Shown here piece by piece: positions 1 to 6,301 of a stretch of DNA of 6,797 nucleotides (positions within the stretch are counted from its first letter, which is position 1; each line of letters starts with the position of its first letter). Under the pieces are notes generated by a model. It was not told the origin of the DNA, ran no database searches, and saw only the letters and a list, made by a program, of their open reading frames with translations. Position numbers and translations under genes: made by a program. Where the stretch lies: NCBI GenBank assembly GCA_041565275.1, contig JBFGVE010000150.1:1-6797 (forward strand), in the 5' to 3' direction. Origin of the DNA: CAWUKT01 sp041565275. Its GTDB lineage: Bacteria > Bacteroidota > Bacteroidia > J057 > JADKCL01.

Positions 1-556
1 ATTGCTCTCCGACAAAACATTTGTTTTTGTTGAGGTTGAAAGACAGAAAGTAATCGGCATTGGTTTCTCTGAATTCCAGGTCTTTGGGGTTTGTGGCAGG
101 GCCGAATGGGTCTCTGAAAAAATCATCAAAGGGGTCTTTGAAGAAGCTCCCGAAGGGATCTCTGGAACCACCGGCGGAGCGCTTTTTTCCCGTACCCTTT
201 GTGACTTTCACCGTAGCAGGTCCGTAACTGTATGAATTTCCATTCAAAGTGTAACTGAACTTTGGAATGGTAAAGCTGCCCACTTTCTGGGGAAGGTAGG
301 TCTGAGAAAAGGAAACCACAAACCCGGCGGAACTCATACTCTGCTGAGTAGAGGTTCCGGTTCTCAGAAAACCGTCTATCTCGGGAAAATTTGGCCTAGC
401 CACACGGCCATTCACATTGTTGAGCTCAACCGTCAGAACCAGGTTGTCATCTGTTGTGATATTGTTGGCATTGGTAGATATGCGAACATTTTGACCGAAC
501 AAAGGGTTGATGGTCAGAAAGCCGATCAATAGGCTGATCAGAGTAACTCTTTTCAT
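1..556 (-). CDS. batD: BatD family protein, N-terminal part (cut by left edge)
   Basis: This is the first 185 codons of a minus-strand gene that continues beyond the left edge. It starts at ATG 556-554. Residues 1-22 form a Sec signal peptide (MKR, hydrophobic core, then LFGQ). The next ~100 residues form a BatD-type beta-sandwich: VELNNVNG near 43-50, RPNFPEIDGF near 54-63, and the 'keGxFTIPxxxYxLNGxxYxxGPxxVKV' pattern at 93-118. Residues 133-152 are a linker of DPF repeats, then DYFLSFNLNKNKCFVGEQ begins the second Ig-like module (family consensus roughly 'fflraevsKxxvyvGEq'). Full-length BatD is usually about 550-600 residues with a C-terminal membrane helix, which lies outside this window. 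In the family, BatD is an envelope protein encoded with von Willebrand A-domain proteins BatA/B and TPR protein BatC, linked to aerotolerance; its biochemical role is not settled. Here no bat gene lies directly upstream. The start has no obvious Shine-Dalgarno site. Family assignment is by recognition of these patterns. Confidence 0.85.
   Translation of the reverse strand, partial: MKRVTLISLLIGFLTINPLFGQNVRISTNANNITTDDNLVLTVELNNVNGRVARPNFPEIDGFLRTGTSTQQSMSSAGFVVSFSQTYLPQKVGSFTIPKFSYTLNGNSYSYGPATVKVTKGTGKKRSAGGSRDPFGSFFKDPFDDFFRDPFGPATNPKDLEFRETNADYFLSFNLNKNKCFVGEQ
108..167 (-). repeat. 24-base repeat encoding DPF-x5 units in BatD
   Basis: Two adjacent 24-base units (108-131 and 132-155) and a partial third (from 156) share the pattern gggtctxtgaa at the same phase. 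Read on the minus strand, they encode DPFGSFFK, DPFDDFFR and DPFG (residues 133-152), an aromatic and acidic 8-residue period. Similar DPF-rich linkers are common between the first two domains of Bacteroidota BatD proteins. The copies are diverged, so this is an old coding duplication, not a recent slippage array. Confidence 0.6.
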
Positions 557-625
557 TCTAAATCGCTTTTGAGCACAAAACGCCCGGTAGTTTATTTTAT
601 TATTGATTTGAATAATTACGAACCG

Positions 626-633
626 CAAAGATA
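626..633 (-). promoter_or_regulatory. Bacteroidota -7 promoter element for batD
   Basis: On the minus strand, 633-626 reads TATCTTTG, an exact match to the Bacteroidota -7 consensus TAnnTTTG. It is followed by GCGG and predicts a start of transcription near 618-620, giving batD a leader of about 60 bases. A clear -33 TTTG is not present 19-21 bases upstream, where the sequence lies inside the start of ubiX and is only T-rich. The element touches the ubiX ATG (634). Prediction from consensus only. Confidence 0.5.
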
Positions 634-1188
634 ATGAACTCAGAACATAAAATCATTGTTGCAGTCACAGGGGCAAGTGGAAGTATATATGCTAAGCGGA
701 TGTTTTGGCAGCTTTCCAGGCGTGACGATGTAGAGGTTGGAGTTGTTTTGAGCAGCAATGCTAAAACAGTATGGCACCAGGAACTGGATGAAAATATGGA
801 CATTCCGTTTACGGTCTACGACCGGAAGGATTATTTTGCCCCATTTGCCTCAGGATCTGCCAAGTACATGCACATGGTCATTGTACCTTGCTCCATGGGT
901 ACGCTTGGGCGAATCGCCCACGGAATTTCGGACGACTTAACTACACGTGCAGCGGATGTGATCCTAAAGGAACGTCGCCAGTTGATCTGTATGGTTCGGG
1001 AGACTCCTCTTAGCCCTATTCACATTGACAATATGAAGGCTGTGACTGCGGCCGGTGGCGTTGTCCTGCCTTGTTCTCCGTCTTTCTACAGCCGCCCCAC
1101 TTCTTTTGAGGAACTGGCCGATACTGTTGTTTTGCGGGCCCTTGACCTGATGGGGCTTGACAACCAATCTTACCGCTGGGGAGAATAA
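634..1188 (+). CDS. ubiX: UbiX flavin prenyltransferase
   Basis: UbiX joins dimethylallyl phosphate to FMN, making prenylated FMN, the cofactor of UbiD-type decarboxylases; it is a soluble cytoplasmic homododecamer of flavoprotein fold. The 184 residues span the whole family length. Visible motifs are VTGASGSIYA (11-20, with phosphate-binding Ser15), VPCSMGTLGRIAHGISD (84-100), LTTRAADVILKERR (102-115), RETPL (122-126) and FYSRP (151-155). Residues aligning with the known active site of Pseudomonas UbiX are all kept with the right spacing: Arg105, Lys112, Glu123, Tyr152 and Arg168. Glu50 is the likely match for the catalytic Glu49. The C-terminus ends in the usual RW (181-182). The partner UbiD is not in the window. 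With mqnE downstream, the likely job is menaquinone synthesis (the MqnM role in the futalosine pathway) rather than ubiquinone, which Bacteroidota lack. ATG 634 gives the natural N-terminus; no Shine-Dalgarno site is seen. Confidence 0.95.
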   Translation: MNSEHKIIVAVTGASGSIYAKRMFWQLSRRDDVEVGVVLSSNAKTVWHQELDENMDIPFTVYDRKDYFAPFASGSAKYMHMVIVPCSMGTLGRIAHGISDDLTTRAADVILKERRQLICMVRETPLSPIHIDNMKAVTAAGGVVLPCSPSFYSRPTSFEELADTVVLRALDLMGLDNQSYRWGE

Positions 1189-1243
1189 GCTTGGAAATCG
1201 CAATTTATTTTATAGATTCTCTTTGGGGCTTCTACTCCGGATT

Positions 1244-1290
1244 GGGTATGTTTATATGAGATACCCTTCTATTTACCTATATTGGTATCC
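1244..1290 (+). promoter_or_regulatory. Three-arm alternative hairpin in the leader of the lipoprotein gene
   Basis: The 131 bases between ubiX and the next gene hold three related arms: GGGTAT (1244-1249), GATACCC (1260-1266) and GGTATCC (1284-1290). The middle arm can pair with the first (6 bp, 11-base loop) or with the third (6 bp, 18-base loop), but not with both. CTCC at 1290-1293, at the edge of the third arm, is complementary to GGAG (1309-1312) of the Shine-Dalgarno site. This could be a switchable leader or a weak terminator after ubiX, but no U-tract follows. Six-base stems arise easily by chance, so this is a candidate only. The rest of the spacer shows nothing I can name. Confidence 0.25.
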
Positions 1291-1307
1291 TCCGAGTATT
1301 GATTGGT

Positions 1308-1312
1308 AGGAG
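1308..1312 (+). promoter_or_regulatory. Shine-Dalgarno site deciding the lipoprotein start
   Basis: AGGAG lies 7 bases before ATG 1320 and 10 before ATG 1323. It is the strongest ribosome binding site in the window. It argues against the longer reading from TTG 1299, in which the AGGAG would itself be coding sequence and would place MIGRRKL in front of the signal peptide. Confidence 0.65.
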
Positions 1313-1319
1313 AAAACTG

Positions 1320-3416
1320 ATGATGCGCAATTACTTACTTGTTCCACTTTTCTTGCTGTTGATCCTGACTTCATGCCGGTTCAAGCCCAGGGAGGGCCTG
1401 AATTGGGAGCAAAACCTGGTTGCTCCGCTCGTTAAGTCCAGGATCAGTATCGAGGACATCCTGACCGATTCCTCAGTGGTACACGTCAATCCAGACAACT
1501 CAATGCAGATTGTCTACCGCAATACCTTGACCGAATTGTTCCTTTCCGACTACCTGGTCGTTCCGGATACATCGGTGGGAAGCAAGATTACACTGGACTC
1601 CCTTTCTTTGGCGACAGATACCCTTGAGCAGGACCTTACCCTTGGCCAGATGGCCCGTGCACTGAAAGAAAACGGGGACCCTGCAGGGGACTTTATCTTA
1701 AACAACCACGGAAATACAATTCCCTGGTTCCAGGACATTGTCGGACAGTCTTCTCCGGATATAGAAATTGATGCCTCCGCATTCTTTGAGGAGGCGGACC
1801 TGATCTCCGGTCAAATGGTGGTGGAGATCATCAACAATTTACCGGTATCTATTTCCAATGTGGTCTTCAACCTTCGGAATGACACCATTGCCTTTGATAC
1901 CCTGGTCAGGAAAACCATTGCGGTCATTCCCCCCAACACCACAGCTGTAGAATCCGCTTCTCTGGCAGGTAAAACCGTTTACAGTAAAATGGCCGCCCAA
2001 TTGGAAAATTTAGATCTCACAGCGCCTTTATTCCAGCCTATCCCGATAGATACAAATGACTATGTACGTTTCAGGATTATTGTCAAAGATTTGAGTGCCT
2101 CCCGTGCCACTGCTGTTTTCCCTGCCCAGAGGGTACTTGACGACTTTGGCAGGATCAGGTATGACTTCGGTGATGACTTGGCTATCACGCGGCTCAAAGT
2201 AGGATCCGGAGAGTTGAGGATCAGAGCGTTTTCCACCATCCAGGATACCATCCAGTTTTCCTACAAACTTCCAACTGCGATCAAGGATGGACTCCCGGTT
2301 TCAGTCCAGGAAAGATTGATCCCGGACCCGGTCGCAGACACAGCGGGCGCCAATATCGTCTTCGACCTGGAAGATTATTACATAGACCTTACGGTCAATG
2401 GGGATTCAACCAATTTGTTTCCCTACCATTTGACCGGTGACCTGATTTACTCCGGCGTCAAGCAAACAATGGATCTCAGTGATTCAATAGACCTCTTTTA
2501 CGGTCTTTTTGAGATCAAGCCTTCCTACATTGAGGGTTACCTCGGCAAGCAACTCTTTGCCTTTGATGATTCTGTGGAGCTGGACTTCTTTGATGCTATC
2601 CAGGGAGGGAGTATCGCCTTAGAGAAGCCAGAAGTTACCTTAACCATATTGAATTCCATAGGAGTAGACGGAGAATTGAAGATCAATAGTTTGAATGGAC
2701 ACAACAGCCGTACAGGACAAACGGTTGCCCTGACGGGTGCCGCAGTGACTACTCCGGTAGAAGTCCTCGGACCTCGTTTACCCAACGTAGGCCAGGCCCT
2801 CCTCACAAAAATTGACTTCAACAGCGGTAATTCAAATATCAATGACTTATTGAATCTATTGCCTGACCGGATCGATTTCAACATGGATGTGGAGGTTAAT
2901 AAATACGGCAATCCCGGCCTCCTCGATAACTTCGCAACCAACGAAAGCCGGTTCTCAGCATTTCTGGACATGCAAGTCCCGCTGCATGGAATAGCTGACC
3001 AGCTTATCCTACAAGATACCGTTGTTGTAAATATAAGCGAAGGTACTATGCCAGAGGGGATTGAGGGTGGTGAGTTGAACTTAATAGTCAGCAATGACTT
3101 CCCCTTCGAAGCAGCGGTACAAATGTACTTCCGGGATGCGGTTGGAAACATTATAGACAGCTTGTTCACCAGTGGTAACCAAGTTGTTCCTGCCGGTCAA
3201 GTCGATCAAAACGGTATCGTTCAGGCGCCGGGGGAGTCTACCATTTTTGCAGGATTTGATAAGGAAAGGCTGGATCAGATCAGGCTGCGCTCAACCGAAG
3301 CAATTATCAGGTTTTCACTCTCTACCAAGCCAGATAATACACCTGTGAAGATCTACACCAGTTATGGAATTGATTTTCACTTGGTGGGTGACTTTATTTA
3401 CAATGTCGATCTTTAA
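1320..3416 (+). CDS. Large lipoprotein of unknown function, Bacteroidota-type
   Basis: A 698-residue protein of unknown function. ATG 1320 is chosen because AGGAG lies 7 bases upstream and because it gives a compact lipoprotein signal: Arg3, a Leu-rich core, then the lipobox LTSC with lipidated Cys19. The mature start RFKPREG lacks the acidic run of the known Bacteroidetes surface-export signal, so a periplasm-facing outer-membrane location is more likely. The segment after it (WEQNLVAPLVKSRISIEDIL, then NPDNSMQIVYRN) resembles the opening of conserved Bacteroidota lipoproteins whose names I cannot supply. The rest looks all-beta, with many alternating hydrophobic strands and Asp/Asn turns. 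Three blocks share a strand-Asn-turn-strand pattern: 166-188 (VVEIINNLPVSISNVVF), 438-460 (EVTLTILNSIGVDGELKI) and 585-608 (ELNLIVSNDFPFEAAVQMYF). This is like the 'NP' core of LEA14/WHy-type beta-sandwich domains. I see no catalytic motif. The next gene starts 14 bases after the stop, so the two are very probably co-transcribed. Confidence 0.85.
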   Translation: MMRNYLLVPLFLLLILTSCRFKPREGLNWEQNLVAPLVKSRISIEDILTDSSVVHVNPDNSMQIVYRNTLTELFLSDYLVVPDTSVGSKITLDSLSLATDTLEQDLTLGQMARALKENGDPAGDFILNNHGNTIPWFQDIVGQSSPDIEIDASAFFEEADLISGQMVVEIINNLPVSISNVVFNLRNDTIAFDTLVRKTIAVIPPNTTAVESASLAGKTVYSKMAAQLENLDLTAPLFQPIPIDTNDYVRFRIIVKDLSASRATAVFPAQRVLDDFGRIRYDFGDDLAITRLKVGSGELRIRAFSTIQDTIQFSYKLPTAIKDGLPVSVQERLIPDPVADTAGANIVFDLEDYYIDLTVNGDSTNLFPYHLTGDLIYSGVKQTMDLSDSIDLFYGLFEIKPSYIEGYLGKQLFAFDDSVELDFFDAIQGGSIALEKPEVTLTILNSIGVDGELKINSLNGHNSRTGQTVALTGAAVTTPVEVLGPRLPNVGQALLTKIDFNSGNSNINDLLNLLPDRIDFNMDVEVNKYGNPGLLDNFATNESRFSAFLDMQVPLHGIADQLILQDTVVVNISEGTMPEGIEGGELNLIVSNDFPFEAAVQMYFRDAVGNIIDSLFTSGNQVVPAGQVDQNGIVQAPGESTIFAGFDKERLDQIRLRSTEAIIRFSLSTKPDNTPVKIYTSYGIDFHLVGDFIYNVDL

Positions 3417-3430
3417 GGAAAGCCTCCAAG

Positions 3431-4741
3431 ATGATAATACGAACCCTTCTGCTCTGTCTGACCGGTCTCCTTTTGTCAAAGGAAACAGCTACGGCTCAGT
3501 TTGGCCTTCAGACGGGATTGCTTCGGGACAGGATATGGTCCCAGAGCTACAATCCCGCTAACCTCGCCTTTTCTGATTTTGAAACGTTTCAGTTTGGAAG
3601 CCGTGCAAATGTTTGGTTTGGCAATAACCATGCTGCAATAAAAGGAGTTTTCTCAGAAAACAATACCATTACCACTGCAACAGCCAATCGACTGGTCAGT
3701 GAGTTGAAGAGTAATAATGTCGCAAATGCGGGATATGCGTGGGAGTTGGCAAGTGTCAATGTTAAGTTTGGAAGCCGCAAATGGGGCTTTTACCTTAATC
3801 AGGGTCTTTCAGCGACAGCAGGATTTGATGAACCCAGGACCCTTGGCCTGCTTCTAAATGGCAACGGACCATACAAAGGCGATACCATCACTGAAAATAA
3901 GCTCTTCGGAAACTTGCGTCAGTGGAGGTCTCTCGGGGCAGGAACGCTTCTTGACCTGGGGGAAAAGATCAAACTAGGAGTGAGATTGAACCTGTTGCAA
4001 GGAACCCGCCTTTTCAACCTGGAAAGTTCAAGGTACCAGTTCTATACCGCTGAAAACGGAACAAATCTGTACCTGGATGCGGATTATACCTTTTACAATA
4101 CTCCTGGCTTCAGGTCAACGGGTCTGTTTGATCTGCATGGATTCGGAACTTCGGCAGGGGCAGGGATCGTTGCAGAGTTAAATGATAAAATGACAATTGA
4201 AGCCGCAGTGACTGAGCTGGGAGTGATCTTCTGGACGGCTGATAGGAATACCAGATCTATCAGGCTTGTAGATTATGAAGGAGTTGTGATCAGTTCTATC
4301 CTTTTGGACAGCCTGGACGGGTTCATTGACAGTGCAATCGATTCCCTGACGAACCTCGTGCTCCCAGATAGCACGAGAGGAAGCTATGCCACTCCGACGC
4401 CCGTACGGTTCCGGGTGGGCTGGTCTTACAGTATATGTGAGAACGGGCTGTTCAATGCGACCATTGCCTACAATCCGTTTAGACGAGGCAGTTACACCTC
4501 CTTACCCCTGATCAGTGTAGCCTACCAGCATGAAGTGCTGCGGGGGCTAAAACTGGGCGCCAGTGCCTATGGAGGTGGTTATGATACTTTTGGGTTTGGA
4601 CTGGTGGGTGCCTACCAGATCAATACAAGAAAAGCTAAATTCGATTTACTGCTCGGAAGTGATAACCTTACAGGACTGCTGTTCTCTTCCTTGGGCAGAG
4701 GGATGAACGTTTTTGGTGGCATCGGGCTTGCAGTCGATTGA
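3431..4741 (+). CDS. DUF5723-like outer-membrane beta-barrel protein
   Basis: A 436-residue protein with a Sec signal peptide: MIIR, a Leu-rich core, then cleavage predicted after ATA (residues 20-22) before Gln23. The mature start, GLLRDRIWSQSYNPANLAFS (29-48), carries an early NPA, as in many Bacteroidota barrels. The body alternates amphipathic strands with Gly- and aromatic-rich segments (KWGFYLNQGLSATAGF, KLGASAYGGGYDTFGFGLVG). The segment AAVTELGVIFW (258-268), then YEG (282-284) and the DSLDGFIDSAIDSL stretch (293-306), matches my memory of DUF5723, a Bacteroidota family of unknown function. The end (NVFGGIGLAVD) lacks the classical C-terminal Phe/Trp of outer-membrane proteins. GGAAAG (3417-3422) lies 8 bases before ATG 3431. 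Position between two lipoproteins suggests they work with it, for example as a barrel with lipoprotein partners, but this is inference. A PorV/FadL-like barrel is the main alternative. Confidence 0.8.
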   Translation: MIIRTLLLCLTGLLLSKETATAQFGLQTGLLRDRIWSQSYNPANLAFSDFETFQFGSRANVWFGNNHAAIKGVFSENNTITTATANRLVSELKSNNVANAGYAWELASVNVKFGSRKWGFYLNQGLSATAGFDEPRTLGLLLNGNGPYKGDTITENKLFGNLRQWRSLGAGTLLDLGEKIKLGVRLNLLQGTRLFNLESSRYQFYTAENGTNLYLDADYTFYNTPGFRSTGLFDLHGFGTSAGAGIVAELNDKMTIEAAVTELGVIFWTADRNTRSIRLVDYEGVVISSILLDSLDGFIDSAIDSLTNLVLPDSTRGSYATPTPVRFRVGWSYSICENGLFNATIAYNPFRRGSYTSLPLISVAYQHEVLRGLKLGASAYGGGYDTFGFGLVGAYQINTRKAKFDLLLGSDNLTGLLFSSLGRGMNVFGGIGLAVD

Positions 4742-4805
4742 CCTATCAGAACATCCCATGTTTTTCACCTTCTCTTTCTCCCTCCAAAAACCTAGGTTTG
4801 CCTCA

Positions 4806-6239
4806 GTGAACCGAATGCTTGCCATTTTGATCCCGTTTGCATTGCTCATTGGCCTGGGCTGTTCCCAAAGACCATCGTTCTTTGTGGAAGAAGGAGACCT
4901 CAGCTTTGACGTGGATACTGTCTATTTCGACTCTATTTTTGTCAATTTCGATTCTCCCACAGAACGGCTGGTCGTAAGCAATAACTCAGGGAAAAATATC
5001 AGGATCAGCAAGATAGAGTTTGAAAACGGAGCTGATTTTGCCCTCATATTTGATGGTCTCGTCTCAAACGTGATCGAAGACTATGAGCTAGCTGACGGAG
5101 ATTCGGCGATAGCTTTCATTTCTTTTAATGCAGAGGTCAAAGATGAGTTTCTTCGTGACAAATTGCTCTTCACAGTTGGCGATCAAACCCAGGATGTGGA
5201 TATCGAAGCCTATGTCTTTGATGGGATCTTTCTTTCTGACTCACTGCTAACCCCGCCTTTTGGGAACAGTGTAGTATGGGACCCTTCTTTAAGATACGTT
5301 GTGGATGGCCCCTTGGTGATACCCGAAGGGGTTACCTTGGTCATTCCTTCAGGGACCAGCGTTTATTTTACCCCGAGGAAAGATGAACAATTCAACCTTA
5401 CGTCTTCGATCATTGTCTACGGAACCCTTCGCATGTTGGGTGAGAAAGGAAATGAAGTGTTCTTTCAACAAACCCGGTTTGGAGATCGCTACGAAGAAAC
5501 ACCCGGACAGTGGCGGGGCATAGCTTTTGCGAGCACCTCACGTAGCAATATTATCAGGCATTCGGTTATTAAAAATGGCTTGATCGGCGTCTACCAGGAG
5601 TATGCCAACAATGGAGTATTTGCCAAAGTATTGCTGGAAAATACAGAGATCCGCAATATGGCAGCTTATGGGATTTACGGAGCGGACTTGACCCTGCAAC
5701 TCGACACCTACCCCCTGATCCAGGCAAACAATTGTCTGGTCCACAACAATTCTGAAGGAAACCTGCGAATTGCCGGAGGCGGTTACTACGAGTTCAACCA
5801 CTGTACATTTGTCAACTACAGCCTTGACTTCAGCAGAAGTACACCCATGTTGATCATAGGGAACTATGGGATCGACGGTCAGAGTGCCATAGAGTTACCA
5901 ACAAAAGTAAATTTTACAAATTGTATCGTCTGGGGATCTGAGGATGAGGAATATGTACAAGATACTTTGCCCAATTCCAGTTTTGAGATCACATTTGACC
6001 ATTCAATGATCCGAACAACATTGCCTTTACATGGTTCCAATACTGTTACAGGTACCGATCCGCTCTTTCCACAATTCGTCAAAGCGTCTGCTGCAGAACC
6101 CGATGAGCGAGACTACCGCCTGGAGGCTTCCAGTCCGGCAGTTGATGCAGGGGTTCCTGTCTCAGGGCTCACTTCCGATCTGGATGCATTGCCGAGAGAC
6201 GCTCAGCCAGACATCGGTGCTTACGAGTACAGAGAGTAA
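4806..6239 (+). CDS. Lipoprotein with Ig-like domain and right-handed beta-helix
   Basis: About 477 residues from GTG 4806. Other in-frame starts are ATG 4815, ATG 4758 and TTG 4713, the last overlapping the upstream gene. GTG 4806 is preferred because it gives MNRMLAILIPFALLIGLGC, a compact signal with Arg3 and Cys19, and AGG sits 9 bases upstream. The lipobox (GLGC) is imperfect, with Gly at -3. Residues ~28-150 form an Ig-like domain of the ASH/choice-of-anchor sort (DVDTVYFDSIFVNFDSPTER, LVVSNNSGKNIRISKIEF). From ~164 a beta-helix begins (VVDGPLVIPEGVTLVIPSG), with PGQWRGIAF at 233-241 and repeated turns of the ENTEIRN, NNCLVHNNS, NHCTFVN and NFTNCIVWG type. SPAVDAG (443-449) and DIGAYEY (469-475) form the usual C-terminal cap, with no secretion-sorting domain after it. 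This architecture matches a conserved Bacteroidota lipoprotein family of unknown function. Beta-helices often bind or cut polysaccharides, but I see no catalytic residues, so no substrate is proposed. Domain calls are firm; start and role are not. Confidence 0.85.
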   Translation: MNRMLAILIPFALLIGLGCSQRPSFFVEEGDLSFDVDTVYFDSIFVNFDSPTERLVVSNNSGKNIRISKIEFENGADFALIFDGLVSNVIEDYELADGDSAIAFISFNAEVKDEFLRDKLLFTVGDQTQDVDIEAYVFDGIFLSDSLLTPPFGNSVVWDPSLRYVVDGPLVIPEGVTLVIPSGTSVYFTPRKDEQFNLTSSIIVYGTLRMLGEKGNEVFFQQTRFGDRYEETPGQWRGIAFASTSRSNIIRHSVIKNGLIGVYQEYANNGVFAKVLLENTEIRNMAAYGIYGADLTLQLDTYPLIQANNCLVHNNSEGNLRIAGGGYYEFNHCTFVNYSLDFSRSTPMLIIGNYGIDGQSAIELPTKVNFTNCIVWGSEDEEYVQDTLPNSSFEITFDHSMIRTTLPLHGSNTVTGTDPLFPQFVKASAAEPDERDYRLEASSPAVDAGVPVSGLTSDLDALPRDAQPDIGAYEYRE

Positions 6240-6301
6240 CTTATGCCAGAGAGCTGCATGCTAGCCTGAAGAGCGTCTTGGCGTGATCAAAAAGTAAGTA
6301 A

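Noticed and set aside
599..616. AT-only inverted repeat (ATTATT / AATAAT) in the batD-ubiX spacer
   Set aside because: Six A-T pairs in an AT-rich spacer are too weak and too likely by chance to call a terminator or operator.
1190..1225. Possible promoter for the lipoprotein genes (CTTG 1190-1193 and TCTCTTTG 1218-1225)
   Set aside because: The -7 element has one mismatch (TC for TA), the -33 element has one mismatch, and the 24-base spacing is longer than the usual 19-21.
1299..1319. Longer start of the large lipoprotein at TTG 1299
   Set aside because: It would bury the AGGAG ribosome binding site in coding sequence and put seven extra residues before an already complete lipoprotein signal.
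2537..3169. A 210-codon open frame on the minus strand inside the large lipoprotein gene
   Set aside because: It is fully antisense to a convincing lipoprotein gene. Its translation is Ser/Arg-rich with no signal, motif or family resemblance, and no ribosome binding site is seen.
4788..4799. Perfect 12-base palindrome AAACCTAGGTTT just before the GTG start of the beta-helix gene
   Set aside because: A 12-base palindrome is expected about once per 4,096 bases, so one or two in this window are likely by chance. It has no second copy nearby.
6244..6281. Possible hairpin between the beta-helix gene and mqnE (GCCA ... TGGC ends)
   Set aside because: Only 4 bp pair cleanly at the base. The inner part mismatches and no U-tract follows, so it is not a credible terminator.
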